Assembly: GCA_949361645.1 (NCBI GenBank)
Contig: OX442433.1
Span: 6,958,029 to 7,022,028, forward strand
Length of the DNA stretch: 64,000 bases
Source of the DNA: Spongilla lacustris
Lineage: Eukaryota; Porifera; Demospongiae; Spongillida; Spongillidae
Direction of reading: 5' to 3'
Part shown: piece by piece, positions 35,016 to 47,616 of the stretch
Layout: each line of letters starts with the position of its first letter
How positions within the stretch are numbered: position 1 is the stretch's first letter
Program-made: the position numbers and the translations under genes
Notes under the pieces: model-generated
Database searches by the model: none
The model's input: the letters and a program-made list of their open reading frames with translations, nothing else
What the model was told of the DNA's origin: nothing

Positions 35016-37497
35016 TGTGTGTATGTGTGTGTGTATGTGTGTGTGTGTGTATGTGTGTGTATGTGTGTGTGTGTGTACACATATATGTGCAGGTCTGTGA
35101 GCATGTATACGACAAGCACTAGACGACCCGCCCACTCACCTCTGCCCTGGATTGAAAGGTAATGTCCAAATGTTGATGCGTTAACATGACTAAAGGCAGG
35201 TAGCCTAGGAAACAGTAGGAAAAGGGGGAAAATGAAATTGTTCTAGAGAAATAGTAAACTCACTTCTCGATATTGACCCAGCTGAGCAGAGTATGCTTTG
35301 AGAGTGCATCTGTATGGAGGGAGATAATAGCAATAATGTGAAGATCACCTGAGGTCACCTGAGGGTCAACACATTAGATCACCATCACCCCTCACTAGAC
35401 CTCCATCACCCCTCACTAGACCTCCATCACCCCTCACTAGACCTCCATCACCCCTCACTAGACCTCCATCACCCCTCACTAGACCTCCATCACCCCTCAC
35501 TAGACCTCCATCACCCCTCACTAGACCTCCATCCACCCCTCCCTAGACCTCTGTCCTATGGTTCCTACCTTGAAACTGGTACTCTGTGTTGTCCTTTAGA
35601 GCCAGTACCCCTGGAAGTGATGGTAGGTGGTGTCCCTTTAGAGGAGGGGAAGGTTGGAGGGGAGCAGGGGCAGGAGGGGAAGGTGTGAGGGGAGCAGGGG
35701 TAGGAGGGGAAGGTAGAAGGGGAAGAGGATTATTGAGGTACATTGCAAAAGTGGGTGACAAAGTGGGAGGGGCAGTCATAATGAATACCTTCAGAATATC
35801 TGGGTCGGTGGTGTATACAAATTTGGCGACAAGTAACCTGTCCCTTGCCACTTCAGTGAAGGTTGCCTGCATTCAGAAAAATGCAAAAAAAAATCTGACA
35901 TCAACATATCCAGAAACAAGCCCAGTATGAGAGTACTTGTAACAGAGGCATAGAGGGTTGAATGTCACCACTTCATACACACACCTGCCATGTTTCATCC
36001 ACCTCTCTGGCATGTATAAGCACAAACACAACAGGATGTGCTTTCTGGACCTCAGCCAAGTCAGTTGAAGTGTTCACTGCTATTACCTCAGGGCTGTAGG
36101 TGGGTATTGTTAAGTATAGAAGGGAGTGGGCTGGTGAGATAGTGAGGGAGTGGGCAGGTGTAGAGGGCTGATAGGCATGGGAGGGAGATATATCAAAAAA
36201 GTTCAAAGGTTTAGCAAGGTTGGAGTGGTACTCAATACTTGGCATATATGAAGGTGGTGTAGCGGTCATATAGTGTGTGCATAAACATCACCAGCTCACA
36301 CACTCCACACTCCACACCCCACACTCACAGCGCTGAACTGACCTAAGCGCAGTGAACATGAAGGACTTGAGGTTATCTACAGTCACCTCTTCTTGGAATT
36401 CATATACATGTTCATTGTCCTTCTTAATGCTGCAATAAGAAGGAAGCACCAGGGTGTAAAGGGGTGCTCCCAGGGTGTAAAGCGGCGTGCCCAGGGTGTA
36501 AAGGGGTGTGCCTAGGATGTATGTACGTGATCTGTATGCTAAATTTTTCAAAAGCCATAAAATGTGTGAGGACTTCCAAATGAGCCTTTACATCCTGGGT
36601 CATGGGAACACCAACACAAGGGTCATATGAACATCAACACATGGGTCATGTGAACACCAACACAAGGGTCACGTGAACACCAACACGAGGGTCATGTGAA
36701 CACCAACACAAGGGTCATGTGAACAGAATCACAACTAGCAAAGGGTATAAAGATCTTACAACAAAAATGTAGGTGTGGAAGTCACTCTGAAATACTGTGC
36801 AACTTCTGTTGGGAAAAAAAAAGAGCAAATGAACTACCCCAGTGATGGGGCTGTGTCGAGAGGAAGGTCTACTAGTACTGTAAGTGTATGTGCCCACGTA
36901 CCCCCATGTACCCATGCACCCCCATGTCCCCATGTACATGCCCTACGTTATGTACTACACATACCCCGATCTCTCGCTATGTCCACCTTTCCAGCGTAAA
37001 TGTCAGTAATATTGGCATCCACAATTGCCTGCATCAAGTCCAGGAACACGGGCTCCGCTTTGAGGCTGTAAGTGCACCAAGGCGCGTACATCTGGAACGA
37101 AGCGGCAAGGAAACTCTCTTATAGAGGCCCCGGCTGCTGCGAAGGGCTAGCTTACCATGATGAACCAGGAGACGTTCTTTGGCCGCTCTGGATGGATGAC
37201 GCTGCGGAGATTGTTAGTGATGGGAGGAGCTTCTCCTAGCACCATGCCTCCGCAGCTAGCCTTCCACGCACGTGCCCATGTACCTTACCTTACTGAAAGC
37301 TGCGGTACAAAAGACACTTGGAAAGGTTGCAACGTATCTCCAGGTTCTTCCGGATTCTGTCCCGTGCCTCCCTCTCCGGGCACGTCCTGGTTAACCGTCT
37401 GACCATTCTCGGAGGCACTGACGCACGACCATAACGCCGCAGCTGCTACCAACACTACTAACGAAACACCACCGCACGAACTGCGTTTCGACAGCAT
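33201..37497 (-). CDS. TMX3: TMX3-like transmembrane thioredoxin/PDI
   Basis: Predicted ER-membrane protein of the disulfide isomerase family. Exons (descending): 37497-37289, 37201-37156, 37091-36965, 36805-36760, 36429-36343, 36093-35985, 35866-35789, 35635-35569, 35309-35264, 35204-35140, 34872-34809, 34753-34706, 34592-34533, 34478-34415, 34261-34184, 33987-33958, 33683-33201. These total 568 codons; human TMX3 has about 454. A signal peptide (MLSKRSSCGGVSLVVLVAAA) precedes a thioredoxin domain with MYAPWCTYSLKAEPVF, where TMX3 has APWCGHCKKLEP: the second active-site Cys is Ser. VTSTPTFLL supplies the cis-Pro region. Downstream blocks follow TMX3 order (HPVVFVLIHAREVDETW, LALKDNTEYQF, ELPLVLVYDP). 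One TM helix (CSFAIFSVLMVLGFYLVVFC) is followed by a long Lys/Glu/Arg-rich tail. The exact 3' end of the tail is less certain. It converges on LARS2. Confidence 0.86.
33715..33842. repeat. 20-bp minisatellite, TMX3 intron
   Basis: Six to seven units of CATGTGATCTCAGCCCATGC. Confidence 0.94.
34950..35080. repeat. TG microsatellite, TMX3 intron
   Basis: (GT)n with ATGT interruptions. Confidence 0.95.
35385..35545. repeat. 21-bp minisatellite, TMX3 intron
   Basis: Seven to eight units of CTCCATCACCCCTCACTAGAC. Confidence 0.94.
36440..36722. repeat. two short minisatellites, TMX3 introns
   Basis: About four units of CCCAGGGTGTAAAGGGGTG (36445-36515), then about five 24-bp units of GGGTCATGTGAACACCAACA plus CAAG (36600-36722). 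Confidence 0.88.
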
Positions 37498-37572
37498 TTC
37501 AACCTCGCGCGCAGGGTTCCCACTTCCGCTATCTTCAATTGATAAATACGTAATACCATATACAATTCATGA

Positions 37573-38955
<1,383 letters not shown>

Positions 38956-39243
38956 TCACGAGTTTTGATGAATTCCTTTTCGTCAGGAGACTATCGTGCA
39001 TCGTTCGAACAGCCGACATGCAACGACACGCCCATCGAATAATCATACTCACGTGTTCCTATAATTAGCTACATGTACATGTACATGTAGGTTTTTTTAA
39101 CTGACCAGTAAACGTCATAGAATTTGACATTATTTTCTTTCTTCCCCTCACCGCCTCTTCGAATACTGTCTCCATTGGTATTACATGACCTTAGCACAAA
39201 ATCACATTGATTTTTTTTTTAATGAACAAATCAGTGGGTGTGG

Positions 39244-40391
39244 TCACGGATCATCAGGCTTTTGCTCTCTGAGGTCCTTACTGTGGCTAGTTCTGCCTGC
39301 TAGCTCCAGGATTGCTGTGGCTCCTATGTCCTTATCAAGGATGCTCACCTCACCACCCTCCTACAGGAAATGGAGGGCACACAGTATAGCACTGCCATAC
39401 ATGGTATGCACCCACACCCTACCATACATGGTATGCACCCACACCCTACCATATATGATATGCACCCCACACCCTACCATACATGGTATGCACCCACACC
39501 CTACCATACATGGTATGCACCCACACCCTACCATATATGATATGCACCCCACACCCTACCATACATGGTATGCACCCACACCCTACCATACATGGTATGC
39601 ACCCACACCCTACCATATATGATATGCACCCACACCTACCATATATGGTATGCACCCACACCATCTCACCCACATGGTATGAGCCATCTCACCCACATCC
39701 TCACTTAAGCCTCATATATATTACAGTTAATACTAGTAATCCTACAAGATTTATAAGTGGTTAAGTAATAATTATCAAAACCTCAACATATTATTCAAGA
39801 CTAAGGTTAGCGATCATTATTTTATCCGTAGCTCCAGACATTAATAGGTGGTGTTTTTAAAAATATCAAACTTTAGTGCAGATTATTCTGCAGCTTTCTT
39901 AATTACAAGTTATTTTACATTACTGTTTCATTAGTTAATGAAATGCTATTTGATTTTAATCACTAAAGGTAATTGAATTTTAATAGCACAATTTGGTGCA
40001 TTCCTCTCACTTAATTGTATACACATATTGATAATCCTGTTCAGATATATTCAACACCATTGTGTTCTTACATGGACACCCGGTATATGCAGATATGCAC
40101 TCTCTAGTATGGACACCCGGTATATGCGGATATGCACTCTCTAGTATGGACACCCGGTATATGCAGATATGCACTCTCTAGTATGGACACCCAGTATATG
40201 CAGATATGCACTCTCTAGTATGGACACCTGGTATATGCAGATATGCACTCTCTAGTATGGTGAACACCCTCCCCCTCTTTACATGGCAGACACCTCTTGT
40301 ATAGAGCTGCAAACATGAACACTCTTGTACACAGAACAACAGTCCCAATGTTACAATACCAAAGATTCACATCGAAGTGAACACCACAATA

Positions 40392-40423
<32 letters not shown>

Positions 40424-42690
40424 CTTTACACACCCACCTCTTTGTCTGGGATCACAGGCTCCCCAATGCCCCATAATTCAAGCACATCTATGTGGAATTC
40501 ATCCTTGTGAGACAACACTGGACTTCCATACGTGGAACACTTTGGAGCAGCCTTGCTGTGTCCTGTACCATACTCAGCTGATATCCAAAGTCCAAAGTAA
40601 TTCAGCTGTCCACCCATTCCCTGTGAGAGAAGAGAGAACAAAGGAAGTGAGAGAGGAGAGGAATGGAATTGACATTTCCCCTTAACAATCATGCTATGCT
40701 CCTCTCCTCTCTCTCTTGCAGGGTTATGTATAAATGCACCATACACATGTACCATTACAGGATAAACTTATTTATTCTTACTTACCAGGCCATTGGGAAG
40801 AGTCTGTGCGTTCTGCTGGAGATACATGTAGTTGTCATTGTACCCTGTGGGGTAGTAGGTGTCCATGTGCGGGTGCAGGGAGTACAGAAAACAGTTGGCA
40901 GACCCTGCATGAGAGGGGAGGGGCAAATGGAAAGAGGGTGACCCGGGAGGAATGGAGAGGAGCGTATAAGGGGAAGGGGGTGGAGCATCTATGTATCTCT
41001 CAACTGTTAAGTACACAATAAATAAGCTAAGTGACCAAAACGCATACATTCACTGCACAATTTATAAAAGTGTTGTGGCTTGTGGACCTGAAATGTATCG
41101 TTTTAAAAATAATAATAATAAAAAGACGAGTACTTCACCCACTGAGAGCATTAACTTTACAGTGGCTTATTGAAGCTCGATTCACCCACTGAGAGCATTA
41201 ACTTTACAGTGGCTTATTGAAGCTCGATTCACCCACTGAGAGCATTAACTTTACAGTGGCTTATTGAAGCTCGATTCACACACTGAGAGCATTAACTTTA
41301 CAGTGGCTTATTGAAGCTCGATTCACACACTGAGAGCATTAACTTTACAGTGGCTTATTGAAGCTCGATTCACACACTGAGAGCATTAACTTTACAGTGG
41401 CTTATTGAAGCTCGAACAAACAATACATGTGAACTACATGGTTTTTACAAAAAGCGTGCATTGAATTGTGAAGCTCAGGAGGTGGTTGAATCAGTAGGTT
41501 TATAGACCTGTACTGAACTTAAATATAGCAAAGGCCTTGCAATAGCACATTATAGCAGCCGAATATGTACATGTGATGATCTGGTACTGTTGTGAAGACA
41601 GAGGCAGACAATTTGTGTATGTGTGAGTGTGTGGGGGGGGGGGGGGGGATAGCAAAAATCCCATACCTATGAACTGTGGCCCATAGCGCCAACTATCAGC
41701 TGCAAATCCTCCAAACACATTGCCTCCTGTGTCTCTGATGACCAGGAGGGTGGGACCTTTGACCAGCAGCTGCCTGCAAAAGGTGGAGAAGCTCTGGCCA
41801 TGCCTGACGCTTGAGAACAGAGGGTAGACCTTCCCTTTTAGGTGTGAGGGGAAGCAGCTGTTCAGGAATAGCCATGAGCACTGGTCCAGTAGAACGGAAG
41901 GGAAGTCTTCCCTAAACAGTGGGTGTTGAGTTTTCAGAGGCAGAAGTGCGTTCTCGGAGCCGTCCATTCCGATGTAAGCCCTTATCTCACGAGGTGCGGC
42001 CCTTGGGTCGGGCAGAATGGCTTCGTGGAAGAACACGTACGCTATTGTAAGTTTAACGAACTGGCAACCTAAAGGGCAGGATCTCAGCCACCTGTCCAGC
42101 TCCATGGGGGTGATGGGTTTGCTCGGGTCTGCCGTTTCGGACGATTCAATTAGCGACTTGGTCAGATATGTGGATAACTCCACGGCCGTGGCTTGTGAGG
42201 TCGTCCACTCTTTGACGCGCGGGAAGACGGTCAGAGCTATCTTACTCTGAAGGGCCACATTTATGAAGGCGAGCAAGTGCTCTCTGAAGCGGACCAGAGT
42301 CAATGCGGACCCGCCACACAGTCTGTGAAGGCTGGCTCCGTTCAGCTCCTTCAGAAGCAGGCTCACGCCAGATACAAAAGTGGCGAAAGCGACTTGGCTA
42401 TTTCCCGCCGAGCAGAGGACCTGGAATAGCTGCGATGTAAACTCACTCGTCAGAGGAAGTTGGAGACGGTCAAGATAGGCCTGCAAAATGGTATGTAAAC
42501 AGAAAGCGACACGATGAGGTAAACACAACGAACGCCCTCTTACATTGAACTGGTTCTGACTGAACGTTTCGGATTCATTCGAACAGGAAATGGAGTCAAA
42601 GCAATCATTGACTACTTTCTTCTCCGCTTCAGTAAGGTTTTGACCGAACCGTTTCAGCGCGGCCAACCGCTTGCTACCACCCCCGCCCAT
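39244..42690 (-). CDS. MEAK7: TLDc-domain protein, MEAK7 (TLDC1) ortholog
   Basis: In mammals MEAK7/TLDC1 is a lysosome-associated, mTOR-linked protein with a TLDc domain; the nematode ortholog is eak-7. Exons (descending): 42690-42544, 42480-41667, 40904-40786, 40620-40438, 39360-39244, giving 459 residues (human 456). The start MGGGGSKR fits an N-myristoylation signal (Gly2, Ser6). The TLDc domain spans from VYPLFSSVRHGQSFSTFC through GNVFGGFAADSW, YNDNYMYL and GMGGQLNYFGLW. The last exon, about 1.1 kb downstream, encodes SILDKDIGATAILELAG and matches the human C-terminus in register. The gene starts 94 bp from IMPase copy A and is transcribed away from it. Introns hold 26-, 37- and 47-bp minisatellites. 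Confidence 0.93.
39400..39690. repeat. 26-bp minisatellite, MEAK7 intron
   Basis: About ten units of CCATACATGGTATGCACCCA plus CACCCTA, with CCATATATGATATGCACC variants. Confidence 0.93.
40070..40262. repeat. 37-bp minisatellite, MEAK7 intron
   Basis: Five units of ATGGACACCCGGTATATGCA plus GATATGCACTCTCTAGT. A 26-bp C run follows at 40393-40418. Confidence 0.93.
41138..41416. repeat. 47-bp tandem repeat, MEAK7 intron
   Basis: Six almost identical units of ACTGAGAGCATTAACTTTAC then AGTGGCTTATTGAAGCTCGA and TTCACCC. There are no unique spacers, so it is not a CRISPR-like array. Confidence 0.95.
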
Positions 42691-42784
42691 TTTTATGACG
42701 TATTAGTGTAAATTCCAATTCTCAAATGCATGTACATGTAATGACTCTGCCAATTGCGTACTTAAATTAAATTAACGGCTTAGC
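42691..42784. promoter_or_regulatory. 94-bp divergent promoter, MEAK7 / IMPase A
   Basis: The two start codons are 94 bp apart and face away from each other. The interval has a CRE-like ATGACGTATT next to the MEAK7 start and CCAAT motifs (TTCCAATTC, GCCAATTGC). There is no TATA box at a fitting distance. Shared regulation is inferred from spacing. Confidence 0.6.
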
Positions 42785-44156
42785 ATGTCTGCACATGCAC
42801 AAGAGTTAGATGAATTTTACGCTGCAGCAGTAGATGTAGCCAAACAGGCAGGGGCCGTAAGTGAATGTATTGTGAGCACGTACGGCATGCCAATCGACAT
42901 TGCGCACCAATACAGTTAGCCTTGGACGCATTCCACCGTGACAAACAAGTTCAGACGAAGAGTAGCTCTGCTGATCTTGTGACTGAAACGGACAAGAAAG
43001 TGCAGGACCTCGTCATCTCTTACCTCAAAAACAAGTTCCCTGACCATCGGTAAGAGCCAGCTAGCCCCGTCTGTTATTTAGTACATGTAGGCCTATAATG
43101 TCATGCATATCCAGAATGTTATTTACATTGATGGTGCGCGCTAATAGCAACAATTTGTTGCCGTATACGTAACAGCTTTATTGGAGAGGAGTCGGAGACT
43201 TGTGCGGGTTTGACGGACGAACCAACGTGGATAATTGACCCTGTCGACGGAACAACCAACTTTGTTCACAGGTAAGGGAAGGCCATTAAGTACTGGAATT
43301 AACTAGCCAACTATCTGTGCCCGTGCACAGCTTCTTGTTCTCTGCGGTCTCAATAGGACTGGTTATCAAAAAGGAGGTAAGCCTCGCCACTGCACTGACG
43401 TGACATCAGCGCTGCGATTAACTTTTATCTCGGAAACTTCCGGCAGCCGGTGGTGGGCGTGGTCTACAACTTCATTCTGGATCAGTTGTACTCTGCCAGG
43501 AAGGGTCATGGAGCCACGCTGAATGGGAAGCCTATCCATGTATCAAAATGCACAGGTTGACACCAATGCCAGTTGTATCCTCCCTTGAAACTTGTTTTAT
43601 AACCAACCGTTCAGACATTCCTCAGTCACTGATAATCTCCTGTCTGGGCTACAGCAGGGGGGAGCAGGAGATGAGGAAGAAGATGGCCACAGCGTACAAC
43701 CTGACCGCTGCCCCAGCTTCTGCACATGGGTAAGGTACTAATGTCGTGTGCAGGATGGTTGATCAGGAGGAGCAGTGGACGTATTCTGTACAAGCCTGAG
43801 CAGTCCCCCCTGGTACCCCGTTACTGCATCTATATCTCAGGTTTCGCTGCATTGGGTCTGCTGCACTGGGCATGTGTATGGTGGCCTGTGGCAGCGCTGA
43901 TGTCTACTTTGAGTACGGCATCCACTGTTGGGACATAGCCGCAGCCGATGTGATCGTGAGGGAGGCAGGAGGAGTCACCATGTTTCCCACAGGTGTGTGT
44001 GATGTGTGAATTTGCATCAATTTGGGTTACGTTATGTCTTTTGATTCAGGGGAGCCCCTAGACCTCATGAGGAGAGGAGTGCTGAGTGCTTCAACAGAGC
44101 AGCTTGCTCGCCAAGTCGTACCACACATCAATCACATAGAGCTTCCTAGAGACTAA
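42785..44156 (+). CDS. IMPA1: inositol monophosphatase, copy A
   Basis: Mg-dependent, lithium-sensitive phosphatase making free inositol from inositol monophosphates in the cytosol. Exons: 42785-42856, 42916-43049, 43176-43271, 43331-43376, 43447-43555, 43615-43729, 43841-43992, 44050-44156, giving 276 residues, the usual family length. Metal and catalytic motifs are intact: [20 protein letters not shown], and [19 protein letters not shown]. The N-terminal DLVTETDK motif is present. The exon pattern is identical to copy B (minus strand, 44531-46533), with which it forms a tail-to-tail pair. Exon 5 and most of exon 7 are almost identical between the copies while other exons differ strongly. 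An AATAAA lies at 44196-44201. Confidence 0.97.
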
Positions 44157-44195
44157 CAGGCAACAACCAATGTTCTGTGTCACAAGTGTGTTGAA

Positions 44196-44201
44196 AATAA
44201 A
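44196..44201 (+). terminator. polyadenylation signal of IMPase A
   Basis: AATAAA, 40 bp after the stop codon of copy A. Confidence 0.65.
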
Positions 44202-44530
44202 GTGGCTATATAGGGTGTGCACCATAGCAACAGATATCGGAGGTGTAGCAGTTACCATGGCAATGACTAAGACACTTGCATCAACAGTAACTTGCTTCAG
44301 GAAGTGAGGTAATGTTTTTAAAATTTTTAATTACTAGTATCTGAAATCCTGCCATATTGTACACTTATATATCTGAAATCCTAACACTTCCACCAGCCCA
44401 GCCATACCTGTTAAGAAGCATATTGTAAATTTTCAAGGTAATCACTGCAAATCTTAGTATACTATAGTGCCAAGTCAGTAATACTGACCCAAAGTTGCAT
44501 TTTAAAAAGACTGCGTACATCTTGTGTCCA

Positions 44531-46533
44531 TCAGTCAGTCTGGTCATAAGCGTAGTGTAGGTGCCCAATGTGGGGGCGGATCTGCTGGGCCAGTTGGTCT
44601 GTTGAAGCACACAGCACACCCCTCTTCATTAGGTCCAGTGGCGCCCCTGTGTGCCACAAACATGCATAATTGTGTGGGGAGGGTTCAGGTGAAGCACACA
44701 CACACACACCTGTGGGGAACATGGTGATTCCTCCTGCCTCCCTCACGATCACATCGGCTGCGGCTATGTCCCAACAGTGGATGCCGTACTCAAAGTAAGC
44801 ATCAGCACTGCCACAGGCCACCATACACATGTTGAGGGCTGCTGAGCCTAGTGACCTGAAGCTGCATTGAGAGAAGTACATCTGTGATTAGACCTGTTTG
44901 TGCAAACATTTGTGATTATAGTACATGTATAGGAAGGTGTGAGGGGTGTAGAGGAGAGGCGTGAGGGGTGTACAGGAGAGGTGTGAGGGTGTAGAGGAGG
45001 TGTGAGGGGTGTATAGGAGGTGTGAGGGGTGTAGAGGAGAGGCATGAGGGGTGTACAGGAGAGGTGTGAGGGGTGGAGAGGAGAGGTGTGAGGGGTGTAG
45101 AGGAGAGGTGTGAGGGGGGGTGTACAGGAGGTGTGAGGGGTGTACAGGAGGTGTGAGGGGTGTAGAAGCATCTTCCCTCACGTGGGGATTGTGGAAGGAT
45201 AAGGGAGAGGTGGATGGGCATGGATGAGGGAGATGTGACAACTGTGTTGAAAGTACAGTGAGACAAAGGAGCACACCATTGCTATTCTAAGAGAAGGGGA
45301 AGGTGGTTGGGCTCACCCATGAATGGGGTTGGGCTCGACTGCAAGGCTGTAAATGGTGTCCAGTTTTGTTTTCAAGACATCAGGAGGTCTAATGTTCCCC
45401 AGCTCCGCCAACACCAGCGATCTTGTCAACTCTAATATAGAATAATGCAATTTAATGTCCCCATTAACCATGTAACCCCGTATTTGATAAGGTTCATGTC
45501 ACCTGCCAACACACCTGTGCATCTTGATACATGGATAGGCTTCCCATTCAGCGTGGCTCCATGACCCTTTCTGGCAGAGTACAACTGATCCAGAATGAAG
45601 TTGTAGACCACGCCCACCACTGGCTAAATGACAAGTTCATAAACATGTCTTTGAGCACCTCCACCCCTCCCCCTCCCTCCCTCTCCTTTCCTCCCTCACT
45701 CTCCTCTCCCTTACTCCTCTCTCCTCGCACTCCCCCTCTCTCACTCACCTCCTTTTTCACAACTAGACCAATGCAGATGGCAGAGAAAGGAAACCTAAAT
45801 TGGACACACACATACACATCAACAAACAAACAAGCACATACATCAACACATGCATGTTCACAAGCAACGTACACACACACATCGGCATTGTCAATACATA
45901 GCATCCTCCCTCTGGATGTCTAAACGGTACACACTTCCATTTGTTACCTGTGAACAAAGTTGGAAGTGCCATCAATGGGGTCAACCATCCACGTGGGAGC
46001 ATCAGTCAGCCTGGCATCTTTAACTGTTTCTTCTCCAATGAAGCTGTAGAGACAGAGAACAAAAAGTGATTACAGTTCAGCAATCAAAATAGGCAACGTG
46101 CTGTTGCCTTCCTAACAGATGATATTTGGGGTGATTCAAATGCATGTGTATGTCAGGTGTACGTGTACATGTATGTGTGTGCGTGTGTGTGCAATCGCAA
46201 AAAGGTAACTAACACGCTGTATGTACTTGCGAGAAACGGTATTTCTTTGTACATATGGAGAAGAGACCTTACCTGTGAGACGGGAATTTTTCTTTCAGAT
46301 AGGATTGGATCAGGTCCTCCACTCTCTTGTCAGTTTCCGTGACAAGGTCAGCAGAGGAGCCCTTTGTCTCTACATGCTTCTCCTTACTGTACGCATCCAG
46401 GGCTATCTGGATTGTTGGGCGTCACTTTCACCTCGCCCGGGTAATGCCACACACCCAAGCATGAACGTACCGCTCCAGCTTGTTTCGCTATCTCGATAGC
46501 TGCATCGTACCATGTACTTATGTCTGAATCCAT
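44531..46533 (-). CDS. IMPA1: inositol monophosphatase, copy B
   Basis: Same enzyme family as copy A. Exons (descending): 46533-46471, 46406-46273, 46043-45948, 45794-45749, 45623-45515, 45431-45317, 44861-44710, 44646-44531, giving 276 residues. Motifs: [39 protein letters not shown]. The sixth exon ([15 protein letters not shown]...) is far from copy A's [15 protein letters not shown], whereas exon 5 and the end of exon 7 are near-identical. I place the start at the [12 protein letters not shown] methionine, matching copy A in position; an in-frame upstream ATG exists. Which copy is the ancestral ortholog cannot be told here. Confidence 0.96.
44936..45172. repeat. minisatellite in IMPase B intron
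   Basis: About eleven imperfect units of GTGTGAGGGGTGTAGAGGAG. Confidence 0.9.
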
Positions 46534-46639
46534 GGCATCAACGTCAACGCCCACTTTGCAGGTATAAAATGGCGTTATTAATGATTTCACAATAATTTTA
46601 AATCCTATAAGCTTACGAATAGGTATCGGAACCTACGTT

Positions 46640-47445
46640 CTATGCAGCAGTGGCGGCCTGGCCGGGGGGGGCCAGGGGGGGCGCCAACCCACCTGCCGCT
46701 TTATGACATGGGGCGCCACGGGCACCGAAGGGTGCCAGGCGTCAGGTCAATGTATTATCCAGCGCTAGCGCTCGATCAATCGTCCGATTTAATCGTTATA
46801 AATCTTGATTAAATTAACAAATTGTATTGCGGCGCCAGGGATCCAGGAATTTGGAAAGGGGGGGCGCCGCCCCGGGGAGGGGGGCACCCCTCCCGCCCAG
46901 CTAGGGGGTATGGGGGAGCGCTGTAAGCTCCCCCATCGGGGCCTGGGGCGGAGCCCCAGAAGCAAACGCGTTTTGCGCTGTAAAAGCTCCGAAAACTACG
47001 CAAAAAAGCAGGCCTGTTAAATAGTAGCTATATTGTTTATACGTGTGCAATGCATGTATTTTTTTCCCAAGAAATACATATCAGTTGTAGTAACTGCCAA
47101 AGTACCAGTTTATAGCGTTCGTACTTTCTTTTAAAATGTAACTACTTAAATTTGTGGGCCAAAAATTATAGCTCAGCTTTTATATGCGATGCGATGCGCC
47201 AATCTTTTAAATCATTTTAGTATATACTGATCTCCGCTTCTTTTCAAATCGTAATCATACTTTATAATTGGCCCTTACCGTGTACATGTGTAGCTAACCG
47301 CGGCACTGTTTTGTGCGGTTATAATCGCACGCGGTACGCAAAATACATCATGAATATTTAATGAGTCGTCGCGTCCGAAAATGGGGGGGGGGGGTGGGGG
47401 GGGGGGGCACGTGCCCCTGGTCCCCCCCCTAGATCCGCCCCTGGG
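46640..47445. mobile_element. nested remnants of GGGGCGGATC-type miniature elements
   Basis: Several end-like sequences cluster here: CAGTGGCGGCCTGGCC with G runs at 46650, CCAGGGATCCAGGAATTTGG at 46836, and CCCCCCCCTAGATCCGCCCC, ending at about 47441. They resemble each other and the ends at 605 and 14577. Between them is AT-rich sequence without a transposase. Boundaries are uncertain. Confidence 0.5.
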
Positions 47446-47616
47446 TACAGACTGTACAGTGTACTGCATTCATTCTGCTTGTTACTAGTACTGACGCAGA
47501 TTGATGAACACTTTTTAAAAATTAATAGAGAAGAGCACACTGATGGTGTATGTATCCTCCCAAAAAAGTAACTAAGAATGGGGGGGAGGGAGAGACTGTC
47601 AAGATGAATTAAGAGC

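Noticed and set aside
39361..39622. Plus-strand ORF rich in Pro, His and Thr
   Set aside because: It is the complement of the last MEAK7 exon joined to the 26-bp minisatellite.
41138..41416. Regular repeat array resembling a CRISPR
   Set aside because: Units are contiguous 47-bp tandem copies with no variable spacers, inside a eukaryotic intron.
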